From the NCBI GenBank assembly GCA_910584965.1, contig CAJUDZ010000014.1, forward strand, positions 1-64,000: a stretch of 64,000 bases of DNA, read 5' to 3'. Of this stretch, positions 53,491-62,408 are shown piece after piece (the stretch's first letter is position 1; each line of letters begins with the position of its first letter). A model generated the notes under the pieces. The model had not been told where the DNA came from. It made no database searches and saw only the letters and a program-made list of their open reading frames with translations. The stretch comes from an uncultured Lachnospiraceae bacterium (GTDB taxonomy: Bacteria > Bacillota > Clostridia > Lachnospirales > Lachnospiraceae). A program made the translations under genes and the position numbers.

Positions 53491-53974
53491 AAGGCGGAAT
53501 ATGGGGCTTGAAATGCTTGTTATCTTTGCATCTGTCATGGGACTTGCCCTGTTGCTGTATCTGGTGATGATTCTGTCCTTTCAGGACGGCGACAGCTCTG
53601 CCAGCGAAACAATCAGCATTGCAGTCCGGATTTCGCAGCGGATCTATACGAATCCGACGGAAGACGAAATCAGGACAGTCAGCCTGATGCTTCGTTATGT
53701 TGCCCATCTTGGCCTGTTTTTTGTAGTCGGCCTCGTGACAACGTTTGTGAGCATGGTGATTTTCAGGCGATACTACCGGATTTTTGGAGTGCTGTTATCC
53801 GGCGGCATCTGCTATCTGCTGGCATATTATACGGAATACTATAAACAGTTTGTCGAGGGAAGACATTTTCAGATGACGGATGTGGCGCTGAACTGGCTGG
53901 GAAGCGCGGCCGGCATCGCCTGCATGGTACTTTCCTATTTTATGAACCGTCTGCTGGTGGAGATGTCTTCCTGA
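53474..53974 (+). CDS. VanZ-family membrane protein
   Basis: The 166-residue protein has about four hydrophobic helices and matches the VanZ family: MILSFQDGDSSASETIS near 23, then VAHLGLFFVVGLVTT near 69, and EGRHFQMTDVALNWLGSAAG near 129. VanZ proteins affect glycopeptide sensitivity or surface polymers in some species; the activity is unknown. It overlaps the PilZ gene by 17 bp. A bidirectional terminator separates it from aroA. Confidence 0.85.
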   Translation: MAGRNRRRNMGLEMLVIFASVMGLALLLYLVMILSFQDGDSSASETISIAVRISQRIYTNPTEDEIRTVSLMLRYVAHLGLFFVVGLVTTFVSMVIFRRYYRIFGVLLSGGICYLLAYYTEYYKQFVEGRHFQMTDVALNWLGSAAGIACMVLSYFMNRLLVEMSS

Positions 53975-54015
53975 AGCGGGCAGGTTTCGGAATCCGTATT
54001 TCTTTTGAACGGAAG

Positions 54016-54045
54016 AAGCCCCGGAATTAATGTTCCAGGGCTTTT
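54016..54045. terminator. Bidirectional terminator between VanZ and aroA
   Basis: AAGCCC.GGAA (54016-54026) pairs with TTCC.GGGCTT (54033-54043) around a 6-base loop. The aroA stop codon at 54027-54029 sits in the loop, so the hairpin is partly inside the coding end. Confidence 0.7.
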
Positions 54046-55304
54046 AAATCTTCATAGAAGGAAGGGTAACTGATATTGACGCAGTCTCTTCCTTTTATTG
54101 TTGTTTCCCCTTCTGCCAGCAGGGCGGCGACCGAAAAGCTCATTGCAATGCGGTGGTCCAGGCAGGAGTCGATGACGGCGCCGTGCAATGGTTTTCCGCC
54201 TTCGATGATCATGCCGTCGTCCGTTCCGGTAATACATCCGCCCATTGCGGTCAGATTTTTCACCATCACATCGATACGGTTGGATTCTTTCACTTTCAGC
54301 TCCGCGGCGTCTTTGATGATTGTGGTGCCCTCTGCGGCAGCGGCCATGATATTGATGACGGGAAGTTCATCGATCAGCGTCGGAATGATGGCGCCTTCGA
54401 TCGTAATGCCATGCAGTCTGCTGGATCTGACAAGCAGATCGGCAGTCGGCTCTCCGTCGTGTTTTTCGTTCAGAACGGTAATGTCGCCGCCCATCGCGAG
54501 CGCGGCTTTTAATATGCCGTCCCTGGTAGGATTGATGCCCACATTTTTAATCAGCAGTTCGGAGCCGGGAACGCATAATCCGGCGGCGATAAAATAAGCG
54601 GCGGAAGAGATGTCGCCCGGTACCTGTATGTGCCGGCCGGTAAGTTCGGGTTCGGGCTGAATGCGGACGGTCGTGCCTTCGGTCCGTATATCTGCGCCGA
54701 AATAGCGCAGCATAATTTCGGAGTGGTTCCGGCTGATGACGGGCTCGGTCACCTGTGTTTCTCCGCCGGCATACAGTCCGGCCAGCAGCACCGCGGATTT
54801 GACCTGGGCCGAAGCGATTTTGGAGTGGTAGTGGATGCCGTTTAAAGCATTTCCTCTGATGCAGAGCGGCGCGCAGTCATTGCCGTTCAGGCTTGTGATA
54901 TCCGCGCCCATCATGGAAAGCGGCTCCATAATCCGCCGCATGGGGCGCTTCTGAATGGAGGCATCCCCGGTCAGCGTTGTCTGAAAAGGCTGTGCCGCCA
55001 GAATGCCGGAAATCAGGCGGGCAGTAGTGCCGCTGTTGCCCACATCGAGCGCGGAAGAAGGCGCTTTGAGACCATGAAGTCCCCGGCCGTGAATCAGAAT
55101 TTTATCAGGGCGGTTTTCGATTTCGATGCCCATGCGGCGGAAGCAGTCGATGGTGGAGAGACAGTCCGCACCCTGCAAAAAATTGGTGACTTCCGTCAGG
55201 CCGTCGGAAAGGGAACCGAACATAACCGCTCTGTGGGAGATGGATTTATCACCCGGAACGGTGATTTCTCCGCGGAGTCCTTTGCTGTTTTGTCTGTTGA
55301 TCAT
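54027..55304 (-). CDS. aroA: 3-phosphoshikimate 1-carboxyvinyltransferase (EPSP synthase)
   Basis: AroA joins PEP to shikimate 3-phosphate in aromatic amino acid synthesis. The 425-residue protein has LRGEITVPGDKSISHRAVMFG near residue 10 and LDVGNSGTTARLISG near 86 (the glycine-rich active site). A C-terminal KVKESNRIDVM and DHRIAMSFSVAALLAEG follow. A GDKSISHRA start with SGT fits class II enzymes common in Firmicutes; herbicide response was not assessed. It lies 67 bp downstream of tyrA in the same direction. Confidence 0.95.
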   Translation of the reverse strand: MINRQNSKGLRGEITVPGDKSISHRAVMFGSLSDGLTEVTNFLQGADCLSTIDCFRRMGIEIENRPDKILIHGRGLHGLKAPSSALDVGNSGTTARLISGILAAQPFQTTLTGDASIQKRPMRRIMEPLSMMGADITSLNGNDCAPLCIRGNALNGIHYHSKIASAQVKSAVLLAGLYAGGETQVTEPVISRNHSEIMLRYFGADIRTEGTTVRIQPEPELTGRHIQVPGDISSAAYFIAAGLCVPGSELLIKNVGINPTRDGILKAALAMGGDITVLNEKHDGEPTADLLVRSSRLHGITIEGAIIPTLIDELPVINIMAAAAEGTTIIKDAAELKVKESNRIDVMVKNLTAMGGCITGTDDGMIIEGGKPLHGAVIDSCLDHRIAMSFSVAALLAEGETTIKGRDCVNISYPSFYEDLKALEH

Positions 55305-55371
55305 AGGATAATCCTTTCTTTATATATTATGACTTCTTGTTACTTCCTGTTTCGTCTTCCGCCCGGGGCGG

Positions 55372-56475
55372 CTACATTTTTTTCGTATGGATGGAATATG
55401 CGTGTTCTTCCAGTATGTTTTCCGCCTGGTCGGCCGCCGCCTTCTCATAAAATTCGATTCGGAGGGCGCCCTCAGCCAGTTCTCTGTTATGATTGATGCC
55501 GATATTTTTGATGCTGACATTATGTTCTGCGAGCAGGGCGGCGATGGCCGCGATGGAGCCGGGTTTGTCGGCGATATCGACCGTCAGGACATATTCTGTT
55601 TTGATCGGACCGCTGGAAACATTGATAAAAGATTCACGATAGGCCCTGGCCCGGTCGAAAAACTGATAGAGCGTATCGGTCTTTTTCTCGTCCAGTTCTT
55701 TCTTAAAAGCGTTTAAATCCTGTATGTACCGATCTAATAAGGAAGAAATATTTTCCGTATTGGTCAGGCAGATTTGCTGCCACATGGCGGGTGATGATGA
55801 AGCGATCCGCGTAATATCCTTGAATCCGCCCGCGGCGATCATTTTCATGATGCCTTCTTTCGAATCCGCATCTTTTACCAGATTGACAAGTGAAGCGGCG
55901 ATGACGTGAGGCAGATGGGAGACTGCCGCCGTAACGTAGTCGTGCTGTTCATAAGGCAGAACGAGCGGAATTGCGCCGATTGTCTGTACAAGCGTCTGGT
56001 AAGCCGAAATCTTTTCCGTCGGGACGTCGTTTGTCGGCGTCAGGATATAGTAGGCGTTTTCGAATAAAGAAGCCTTCGAGTTGGCATAACCAAACCGCTC
56101 GGAGCCGGTCATCGGATGACCGCCGATGAACTGTTTTGTAAGCCCCAGCGCTTCAATCTGTTTATGGATTCCCGTTTTGACGCTTCCGACGTCGGTCAGG
56201 ATTGTTTCCGGAGAAAGATATTGTTTTAAAGTAAGCAGATTTCGGTCATTATGGGAAACCGGCGCGCATAGAAATAGATAGTCGCAGTCCGTAAAGTCCT
56301 TTCCGATTTCGGAACAGGCTTTCTGAATGATCCCTTCGCGAGCGGCGAGTTCCAGCGAAGCGGTGTTTGTGTCACAGGCGATGATCCGGGTATCGGAAAG
56401 TTTTTCATGAAGCGCTTTGGCGATGGAACCGCCGATCAGCCCGAGCCCGATAAAACCACAGGTAAAAGAGGACAT
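55372..56475 (-). CDS. tyrA: Prephenate dehydrogenase with ACT domain
   Basis: TyrA oxidises prephenate to 4-hydroxyphenylpyruvate on the way to tyrosine. The 367-residue protein has the NAD loop GFIGLGLIGGSIAKAL near residue 5 and FIGGHPMTGSERFGY near 119. A C-terminal ACT domain from about residue 295 (YVLTVDIADKPGSIAAIAALL) is the likely allosteric site for an aromatic amino acid. The start at 56475 has AAAGGAG 8 bp upstream. It forms a short operon with aroA. Confidence 0.93.
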   Translation of the reverse strand: MSSFTCGFIGLGLIGGSIAKALHEKLSDTRIIACDTNTASLELAAREGIIQKACSEIGKDFTDCDYLFLCAPVSHNDRNLLTLKQYLSPETILTDVGSVKTGIHKQIEALGLTKQFIGGHPMTGSERFGYANSKASLFENAYYILTPTNDVPTEKISAYQTLVQTIGAIPLVLPYEQHDYVTAAVSHLPHVIAASLVNLVKDADSKEGIMKMIAAGGFKDITRIASSSPAMWQQICLTNTENISSLLDRYIQDLNAFKKELDEKKTDTLYQFFDRARAYRESFINVSSGPIKTEYVLTVDIADKPGSIAAIAALLAEHNVSIKNIGINHNRELAEGALRIEFYEKAAADQAENILEEHAYSIHTKKM

Positions 56476-56585
56476 AAGAGCTACTCCTTTCAAAAGTGCG
56501 GATGTCTGTTTATGAATATTCTGAAACAATAATATCATATCTCAATGACCTGAATATATAAAATGGGCAAAATATTCAAAAAAGA

Positions 56586-56614
56586 TTGCAATCTGTGAAA
56601 AGATTTAGTAAAAT
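56586..56614 (+). promoter_or_regulatory. Promoter of the EF-G-like gene
   Basis: TTGCAA (56586-56591) and TAAAAT (56609-56614) are 17 bp apart. Transcription would start near 56621, giving a leader of about 78 nt. GGCAAAT (56638-56644) can pair with ATTTGCC (56658-56664) within it. Confidence 0.65.
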
Positions 56615-56698
56615 ATACACATCATATCAATTTAGGGGGCAAATGTTTCTTGTGACAATTTGCCATAAGACAAAATTGACGGAATTGGAGGATAAGAT

Positions 56699-58786
56699 AT
56701 GAATGTTTACACAACTGACAAAATTCGTAATGTAGCGCTGTTGGGCCACGGCGGCTGTGGAAAAACCAGCCTGGTAGAAGCAATGGCGTACCTTGCGGGT
56801 ATCACTTCCCGTATGGGTAAGGTGGCAGATGGCAATACAATCAGCGATTATGGCAAGGAGGAGCAGAAAAGACAGATATCCATAACCACTTCCGTTGTGC
56901 CGGTCGAATGGGAAGGCGTAAAAATTAATCTGCTGGATACGCCCGGTTTCTTTGATTTTGTAGGCGAAGTAGAAGAAGCGGTCAGCGCGGCCGATGCGGC
57001 GATTATCGTTATTTCCGGCAAGGCCGGAGTGGAAGTCGGCGCGGAGAAGGCATGGGAGCTTTGCGAGAAATACAAGCTGCCCCGTTTTGTGTTTGTTACG
57101 GATATGGATATCGACAATGCGTCTTTCAGACAGGTCGTGGAAGATATGACGAAGAAGTACGGCAAGAAGATGGCGCCTTTCCATCTGCCGATTCGTGAAG
57201 ACGAGAAGTTTGTCGGATATATCAATGTGATTACGGAACAGGCTTACCGCTGGAAGGATAAAGAAGTTGTTGAGTGTGAAATGCCCGAGTACAGCAAGGC
57301 CAATCTGCAGCTCTGCCGTGATGCGCTGATGGAAGCGGTAGCGGAGACGAGCGAAGAATTTATGGAGCGTTATTTTAACGGCGAGGCTTTTTCCGAGGCG
57401 GAAATCAGAGCAGCCCTTCGAAGCAATGTTATGGACGGAAGCATCGTTCCGATGTCCATGGGCTCCAGCCTGTTATGCCAGGGTATTTATACACTGCTTG
57501 ACGATATCGTAAAATATATGCCGAGCCCGGAAAACCGGGAGATGGCGGGCATTAACCTGAAAACGAACGAGATTTTCAGCGCGAATTTTGATTTCTCCAA
57601 ATCGAAATCGGCTTATATTTTCAAAACCATCGTGGATCCGTTTATCGGAAAATATTCTCTGATTAAGGTCTGCTCCGGCGTTCTCAAGAGTGATGATCTG
57701 ATTTATAACGAAGAGAAGGACATTGAAGAGAAAATCAGCAAATTATATATACTGCAGGGAAGCAAAGCGGTTGAGATCAAAGAGCTTCATGCGGGAGATA
57801 TCGGAGCGATCGCCAAACTGACGGCGGCGAGAACAGGCAATACGCTTTCGACGAAAGCGCATCCGATTCGTTTCGGCAAAACGGAAATTTCCACGCCTTA
57901 TACGGTAATGCGCTATCAGGCCCAGAACAAGGCGGATATCGACAAAATTTCCCAGTCGTTGCAGAAGATGTCTCATGAAGACCAGACATTAAAGATTGTA
58001 AACGATGCGGAGAACAGACAGACGCTGTTATACGGAATGGGTGATCTGCATCTGGAGGTCGTAACGAGCAGACTGCTCAACGAATATAAGGCGGGCATCA
58101 AACTTTCGCAGCCGAAGGTGGCTTACAGGGAAACGATTCAGAAAAAATCGGACGTGGAATACAAATATAAGAAACAGTCCGGCGGACACGGACAGTACGG
58201 ACATGTCAAGATGAAGTTTGAACCGTCAGGCTCATTGGAAGAAGCATATGTATTCGAACAGATGGTAGTGGGCGGCGCCGTACCGAAGAACTTCTTCCCT
58301 GCGGTTGAAAAAGGGCTTCAGGACTCCGTTCTGAGCGGACCGCTGGCAGCATATCCGGTTGTCGGCGTTAAGGCGATTTTATATGATGGTTCCTACCATC
58401 CGGTAGATTCTTCCGAAATGGCGTTCAAGATGGCTACGATTCAGGCATTTAAGAAGGGCTTTATGGAAGCAAAACCGATTCTGCTCGAGCCGATCGCTTC
58501 TTTGAAAGTAACGGTTCCGGATGCTTATACGGGCGATATCATGGGTGATCTGAACAAACGCCGCGGCCGTGTGCTGGGCATGAATCCGACAGCAGACGGC
58601 AAACAGGTGATTGAAGCGGATATTCCGGTATCCTGTTTGTATGGCTACTGTACCGATCTGCGTTCCATGACAGGAGGCAGAGGCACTTACGAATACCAGT
58701 TCGCAAGATACGAGCAGGCACCGGGCGATGTACAGGAGAAAGAAGTTGCCGCAAGAGCGAATAAAGTAGAATCCGGAGAAGAATAA
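56699..58786 (+). CDS. EF-G paralogue with altered GTPase motifs
   Basis: The 695-residue protein has the five-domain EF-G layout: GTPase, beta-barrel, and domains III-V (GGHGQYGHVKMKFEP near 499, GDIMGDLNKRRGRVLGM near 610). Its G motifs differ from canonical EF-G. G1 is GHGGCGKTS instead of AHIDAGKTT, switch II is DTPGF instead of DTPGH, and G4 is TDMDID instead of NKxD. This marks an EF-G2-type paralogue, not the main FusA (no rpsL/rpsG/tuf neighbours). Some such paralogues work with little GTPase activity; its role here is unknown. It has its own strong promoter and terminator. Confidence 0.88.
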   Translation: MNVYTTDKIRNVALLGHGGCGKTSLVEAMAYLAGITSRMGKVADGNTISDYGKEEQKRQISITTSVVPVEWEGVKINLLDTPGFFDFVGEVEEAVSAADAAIIVISGKAGVEVGAEKAWELCEKYKLPRFVFVTDMDIDNASFRQVVEDMTKKYGKKMAPFHLPIREDEKFVGYINVITEQAYRWKDKEVVECEMPEYSKANLQLCRDALMEAVAETSEEFMERYFNGEAFSEAEIRAALRSNVMDGSIVPMSMGSSLLCQGIYTLLDDIVKYMPSPENREMAGINLKTNEIFSANFDFSKSKSAYIFKTIVDPFIGKYSLIKVCSGVLKSDDLIYNEEKDIEEKISKLYILQGSKAVEIKELHAGDIGAIAKLTAARTGNTLSTKAHPIRFGKTEISTPYTVMRYQAQNKADIDKISQSLQKMSHEDQTLKIVNDAENRQTLLYGMGDLHLEVVTSRLLNEYKAGIKLSQPKVAYRETIQKKSDVEYKYKKQSGGHGQYGHVKMKFEPSGSLEEAYVFEQMVVGGAVPKNFFPAVEKGLQDSVLSGPLAAYPVVGVKAILYDGSYHPVDSSEMAFKMATIQAFKKGFMEAKPILLEPIASLKVTVPDAYTGDIMGDLNKRRGRVLGMNPTADGKQVIEADIPVSCLYGYCTDLRSMTGGRGTYEYQFARYEQAPGDVQEKEVAARANKVESGEE

Positions 58787-58856
58787 TCGGATAAAATTGT
58801 GTGTAGAAGGGTATTGCCCTTTGGCAGATAAAAATCCTTTTTGGAGAAGAAAAACG

Positions 58857-58894
58857 GGATGCAGATGTATTGGGGAATACAGCATCCTGTTTTT
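58857..58894 (+). terminator. Terminator after the EF-G-like gene
   Basis: GGATGC (58857-58862) with GCATCC (58882-58887), enclosing TGTATT/AATACA (58866-58871 with 58876-58881), is followed by TGTTTTT. It lies 70 bp after the stop codon. Confidence 0.85.
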
Positions 58895-58966
58895 GTGTGT
58901 TCTATTATGCGGCATCCGCGAGACTGCAATTCGCGAGATGGCGGAAGAATTAAAGGTTGACAAATT

Positions 58967-58994
58967 ATCCCGGTATAGTACAATAAACAGGTAT
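58967..58994 (+). promoter_or_regulatory. Promoter of leuS
   Basis: A perfect TTGACA (58967-58972) and TACAAT (58989-58994) are 16 bp apart. The leader to leuS is only about 30 nt, so there is no room for a T-box. Confidence 0.65.
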
Positions 58995-59032
58995 CGGATT
59001 AAGATGCCCGAACGGGCAGATAGGAGCAGGAT

Positions 59033-61441
59033 ATGGCAGAGATATACAATCACAGAGAAGTGGAACAGAAATGGCAGAAGGTCTGGGACGACGAAAAAGC
59101 ATTTAAGACCTCTGAGGATTATTCCAGGCCGAAATATTATGCGCTTGTGGAATTTCCCTATCCGTCCGGACAGGGACTTCATGTCGGACATCCGAGACCC
59201 TATACGGCGCTTGATATCGTTGCGAGAAAAAGAAGAATGCAGGGGTATAACGTGCTTTACCCGATGGGATGGGATGCTTTTGGACTGCCCACGGAGAATT
59301 ACGCGATCAAAAATCATATTCATCCGAGAATCGTAACGGAAAATAATGTGAAGCATTTTAAGAACCAGTTACATGCGCTCGGATATTCTTTTGACTGGGA
59401 CAGAGAGGTTAATACAACCGATCCGAATTATTATAAATGGACACAGTGGATTTTCTTAAAATTATTTAAGGCGGGGCTTGCCTATAAATCGGAAATGCCG
59501 ATCAACTGGTGTACTTCCTGTAAAGTAGGGCTTGCGAACGAAGAAGTGGTGAACGGCGTCTGTGAAAGATGCGGTTCCGAAGTCGTGCGCAGAGTGAAAA
59601 GCCAGTGGATGTTAAAGATTACGGAATACGCGGACAAGCTGATCGAAGGACTTGACTCGGTGGATTATATCGAGAAAGTAAAAGTTTCCCAGAAAAACTG
59701 GATTGGCAAATCGACCGGGGCCGAAGTGGATTTTGCGATCAAAGGCAAAGAAGACAAACTCCGCGTATATACGACCAGATGCGATACGCTGTTTGGGGCA
59801 ACTTATATGGTTGTATCTCCGGAGCACCCGCTGATCGACAAATATAAAGACGAATTGAAGAACTGGGATGAGATCTGCGCATACAGAGAACAGGCGGCCA
59901 GAAAATCCGACTTTGAAAGGGCGGAGCTTGCGAAAGACAAGACCGGTGTGAAGCTGGAGGGAATGTCTGCGGTCAATCCCGTGAACGAAAAGGAAATACC
60001 GATTTTTATTTCCGATTATGTCCTGATGAGCTATGGTACCGGTGCCATCATGGCCGTGCCGGCGCATGACGAAAGGGACTGGGACTTTGCGAAAAAATTC
60101 GGCCTGCCGATCATCGAAGTGGTCGCGGGCGGCAAAAACGTACAGGAAGAAGTTTATACGGATGTGGCGACCGGGATTCTCTGTAATTCCGATTTTCTGA
60201 ACGGACTCCATGTGGCGGAGGCAAAAGAAAAAATGATCGCTTTTCTGGAAGAGAAAGGCATCGGAACTGCCAAAACGAACTTTAAGCTGAGAGACTGGGT
60301 ATTTTCCAGACAACGCTACTGGGGAGAACCGATTCCGATCGTACATTGTGAAAAATGCGGTTATGTACCGCTTGACGAAAGCGAACTGCCGTTAGAACTG
60401 CCGGAAGTGGAAAGCTATATGCCGACGGATAACGGAGAATCTCCGCTGGCGGCAATGACTGATTGGGTCAATACCATCTGTCCGTGCTGCGGCGGACCGG
60501 CGAAACGGGAAACCGATACGATGCCACAGTGGGCCGGTTCTTCCTGGTACTTCCTGCGTTATACGGATCCGGAGAATAAAGACGCTCTGGCCGGTAAGGA
60601 AGCGCTGGATTACTGGATGCCGGTAGACTGGTATAACGGCGGCATGGAGCATACAACGCTGCATCTGTTATATTCCCGTTTCTGGCATAAATTCCTGTAT
60701 GACCAGAAAGTGGTACCCTGTCCGGAACCTTATGCGAAAAGAACTTCTCATGGAATGATTTTAGGCTCCAACGGTGAAAAAATGAGCAAGTCCCGCGGCA
60801 ACATCGTCAATCCGGACGATATTGTCAGGGAATACGGTGCGGATACGCTGCGGACATATGAGATGTTTATCGGCGCGTTCGATCTGTCCGCGTCCTGGTC
60901 GGAGGACGGTGTGAAAGGATGCCGCCGCTTCCTGGAAAGAGTATGGAAGCTGCAGGATATTATGACCAACGAGGCGGGATATTCCAAAGATCTCGAAACG
61001 AAGATGCACCAGACGATCAAAAAAGTCAGCAGCGATTTTGAAAATCTGAAATATAATACGGCGATCGCGGCTATGATGGCGCTGATTAACGAATTTTATA
61101 AAAAGAACAGCGTAACGAGGGACGAATACGGAACCCTGCTCGTGATGCTTAATCCGGTGGCGCCGCATATTACGGAAGAACTCTGGCAGAATGCAGGATT
61201 TGAAGGCAGATTATACCAGGCAAAATGGCCGGAATATGAAGAAGCGAAAACGGTGGAGTCGGCCGTGGAAATTGCGGTTCAGATCAACGGCAAAATGAGG
61301 GCGGCGCTTATGATTGGCAAGGACGACCCGAAAGAGGACGTTATTGCGAAGGCAAAAGAGGCCGTGGCCGATAAACTGACGGGTACTGTTGTAAAAGAGA
61401 TCTATGTTCCCGGAAGGCTTGTGAATATTGTTCAGAAATAG
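59033..61441 (+). CDS. leuS: Leucine--tRNA ligase
   Basis: LeuS charges tRNA-Leu. The 802-residue class I synthetase has the HIGH-type motif in PYPSGQGLHVGHPRPYTALD near residue 44 and a CP1 editing domain at about 220-420. A zinc-like Cys cluster, NWCTSCKVGLANEEV, lies near residue 159. Others follow near 440-480, and the KMSKS motif is in GEKMSKSRGNIV near 581. The length is normal. It is monocistronic, with a promoter just upstream and a hairpin downstream. Confidence 0.97.
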   Translation: MAEIYNHREVEQKWQKVWDDEKAFKTSEDYSRPKYYALVEFPYPSGQGLHVGHPRPYTALDIVARKRRMQGYNVLYPMGWDAFGLPTENYAIKNHIHPRIVTENNVKHFKNQLHALGYSFDWDREVNTTDPNYYKWTQWIFLKLFKAGLAYKSEMPINWCTSCKVGLANEEVVNGVCERCGSEVVRRVKSQWMLKITEYADKLIEGLDSVDYIEKVKVSQKNWIGKSTGAEVDFAIKGKEDKLRVYTTRCDTLFGATYMVVSPEHPLIDKYKDELKNWDEICAYREQAARKSDFERAELAKDKTGVKLEGMSAVNPVNEKEIPIFISDYVLMSYGTGAIMAVPAHDERDWDFAKKFGLPIIEVVAGGKNVQEEVYTDVATGILCNSDFLNGLHVAEAKEKMIAFLEEKGIGTAKTNFKLRDWVFSRQRYWGEPIPIVHCEKCGYVPLDESELPLELPEVESYMPTDNGESPLAAMTDWVNTICPCCGGPAKRETDTMPQWAGSSWYFLRYTDPENKDALAGKEALDYWMPVDWYNGGMEHTTLHLLYSRFWHKFLYDQKVVPCPEPYAKRTSHGMILGSNGEKMSKSRGNIVNPDDIVREYGADTLRTYEMFIGAFDLSASWSEDGVKGCRRFLERVWKLQDIMTNEAGYSKDLETKMHQTIKKVSSDFENLKYNTAIAAMMALINEFYKKNSVTRDEYGTLLVMLNPVAPHITEELWQNAGFEGRLYQAKWPEYEEAKTVESAVEIAVQINGKMRAALMIGKDDPKEDVIAKAKEAVADKLTGTVVKEIYVPGRLVNIVQK

Positions 61442-61463
61442 GACCTGCCGGCAGGCAGACTCA

Positions 61464-61508
61464 AGCGCTTTCCGGACTGTCGTTATATAGTCCGGGAAGC
61501 GTTTGGCC
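61464..61508. terminator. Hairpin between leuS and the 61520 gene
   Basis: A long, slightly imperfect stem pairs AAGCGCTTTCCGGACT (from about 61464) with AGTCCGGGAAGCGTTT (to about 61507). It is followed only by a short T run. It could terminate leuS and the convergent minus-strand gene. Confidence 0.6.
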
Positions 61509-61519
61509 TGCGGCATATG

Positions 61520-61795
61520 TCAGGTATTTTTCCGATTGCGGAAAATCGCCGTCATTTTATTCATCTTATCGATTTCTTCGGGGGAAGCATGTTTTTGAAG
61601 TGTCCGGATGATGATATTCATTTCTTCCTCCGTAAAACTGATATTTTTATCTTTTCCGCGTTTGGCAACGGCCATCAGGAAAGGGAGCATCTGCTCTTTG
61701 GAAAGACCGCTGCTTTCAAAAACGAGCATTTGCAGAAAATCCAGTTTGGATTTATCGATATGTGCAACATCGGGGTCGTCTAACCAGGATCCCAT
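61520..61795 (-). CDS. Uncharacterised small soluble protein
   Basis: The family is not recognised. The 91-residue protein is predicted mostly helical, without membrane segments: MGSWLDDPDVAHIDKSKLDFLQ, then a hydrophobic-polar alternation, and a basic end (IFRNRKNT). The minus-strand start is preceded by AGGAGG. It lies 30 bp after the 61826 gene and is probably cotranscribed with it. Confidence 0.75.
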   Translation of the reverse strand: MGSWLDDPDVAHIDKSKLDFLQMLVFESSGLSKEQMLPFLMAVAKRGKDKNISFTEEEMNIIIRTLQKHASPEEIDKMNKMTAIFRNRKNT

Positions 61796-61825
61796 AAGAA
61801 AACCTCCTAACGTTAATATAATATG

Positions 61826-62299
61826 TTATGTCTGACTGTTCAGCGCATCGAACATCGCTTTTTGCTCAGGGGAGAGCATGCCCATCAGGATATTTTCCAT
61901 AGAAGCGGAAGATTGGTCGGAATCGTCGCTTCCCATATTCGGAAACAATTCCTGCATGGCGCTCATGGTCTGGCTCATTTCCTGGTACATCTCCATCGTC
62001 TGCAGTAGGGATTCCATTTGCTCTAACTGTTTGATTTCCGATTCCGTACTGTAAGGCTTTAATTCACAACATAGTTTTTTCATATCAGGATTTGGCTTTT
62101 CCGAAGAAGCGGCGCAGGCGTAAAGAGGATGTTTTTTGCACAAATCCATTGTATATTTCAGTTCCATATATTTGATATAGACTGCCATATTTTTTTGCAT
62201 GGAAGGCTCTATATAGGGAAGAAGAACCTTCAGTTTTTGTATTTGATTGTTAGTATATAAGGCGTCAAATGCCATAACGCCTGACGATTCTTCTTTCAT
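61826..62299 (-). CDS. Uncharacterised helical protein
   Basis: The family is not recognised. The 157-residue protein is predicted all-helical, with Met-rich C-terminal segments (QTMEMYQEMSQTMSAMQELF, SMENILMGMLSPEQKAMF) that may form a coiled coil. It has a Cys pair (LCCEL) near 95. A later ATG at 62275 is an alternative start. It resembles the following small gene in having short helical, Met-rich motifs, so the pair may interact. Confidence 0.7.
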   Translation of the reverse strand: MKEESSGVMAFDALYTNNQIQKLKVLLPYIEPSMQKNMAVYIKYMELKYTMDLCKKHPLYACAASSEKPNPDMKKLCCELKPYSTESEIKQLEQMESLLQTMEMYQEMSQTMSAMQELFPNMGSDDSDQSSASMENILMGMLSPEQKAMFDALNSQT

Positions 62300-62348
62300 T
62301 ATTTACGGTGCCTTTCGATGCTTATCAAAGTATATGCGCTATAAGAGA

Positions 62349-62377
62349 AAAATAGGCTCACATACGGAGCCTATTTT
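62349..62377 (-). terminator. Terminator of the Cys/Gly-rich gene
   Basis: AAAATAGGCTC (62349-62359) and GAGCCTATTTT (62367-62377) form an 11-bp stem. Read on the minus strand it ends in TTTTT, and lies 31 bp after the Cys/Gly-rich gene's stop, making that gene a separate unit. Confidence 0.88.
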
Positions 62378-62408
62378 CCAGATGTGTTACAAAAGAAATG
62401 AAAGGAAA

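Noticed and set aside
58787..59032. T-box leader for leuS
   Set aside because: The interval holds the EF-G terminator and a leuS promoter only about 30 nt before the gene; no GGGTGGNACCGCG core is present.
58797..59336. 179-codon open frame on the plus strand across the leuS start
   Set aside because: It runs through the EF-G terminator and out of frame into leuS; very Arg-rich, so not coding.
59612..60346. 244-codon open frame on the minus strand
   Set aside because: It is antisense to the leuS editing domain and resembles no protein family.
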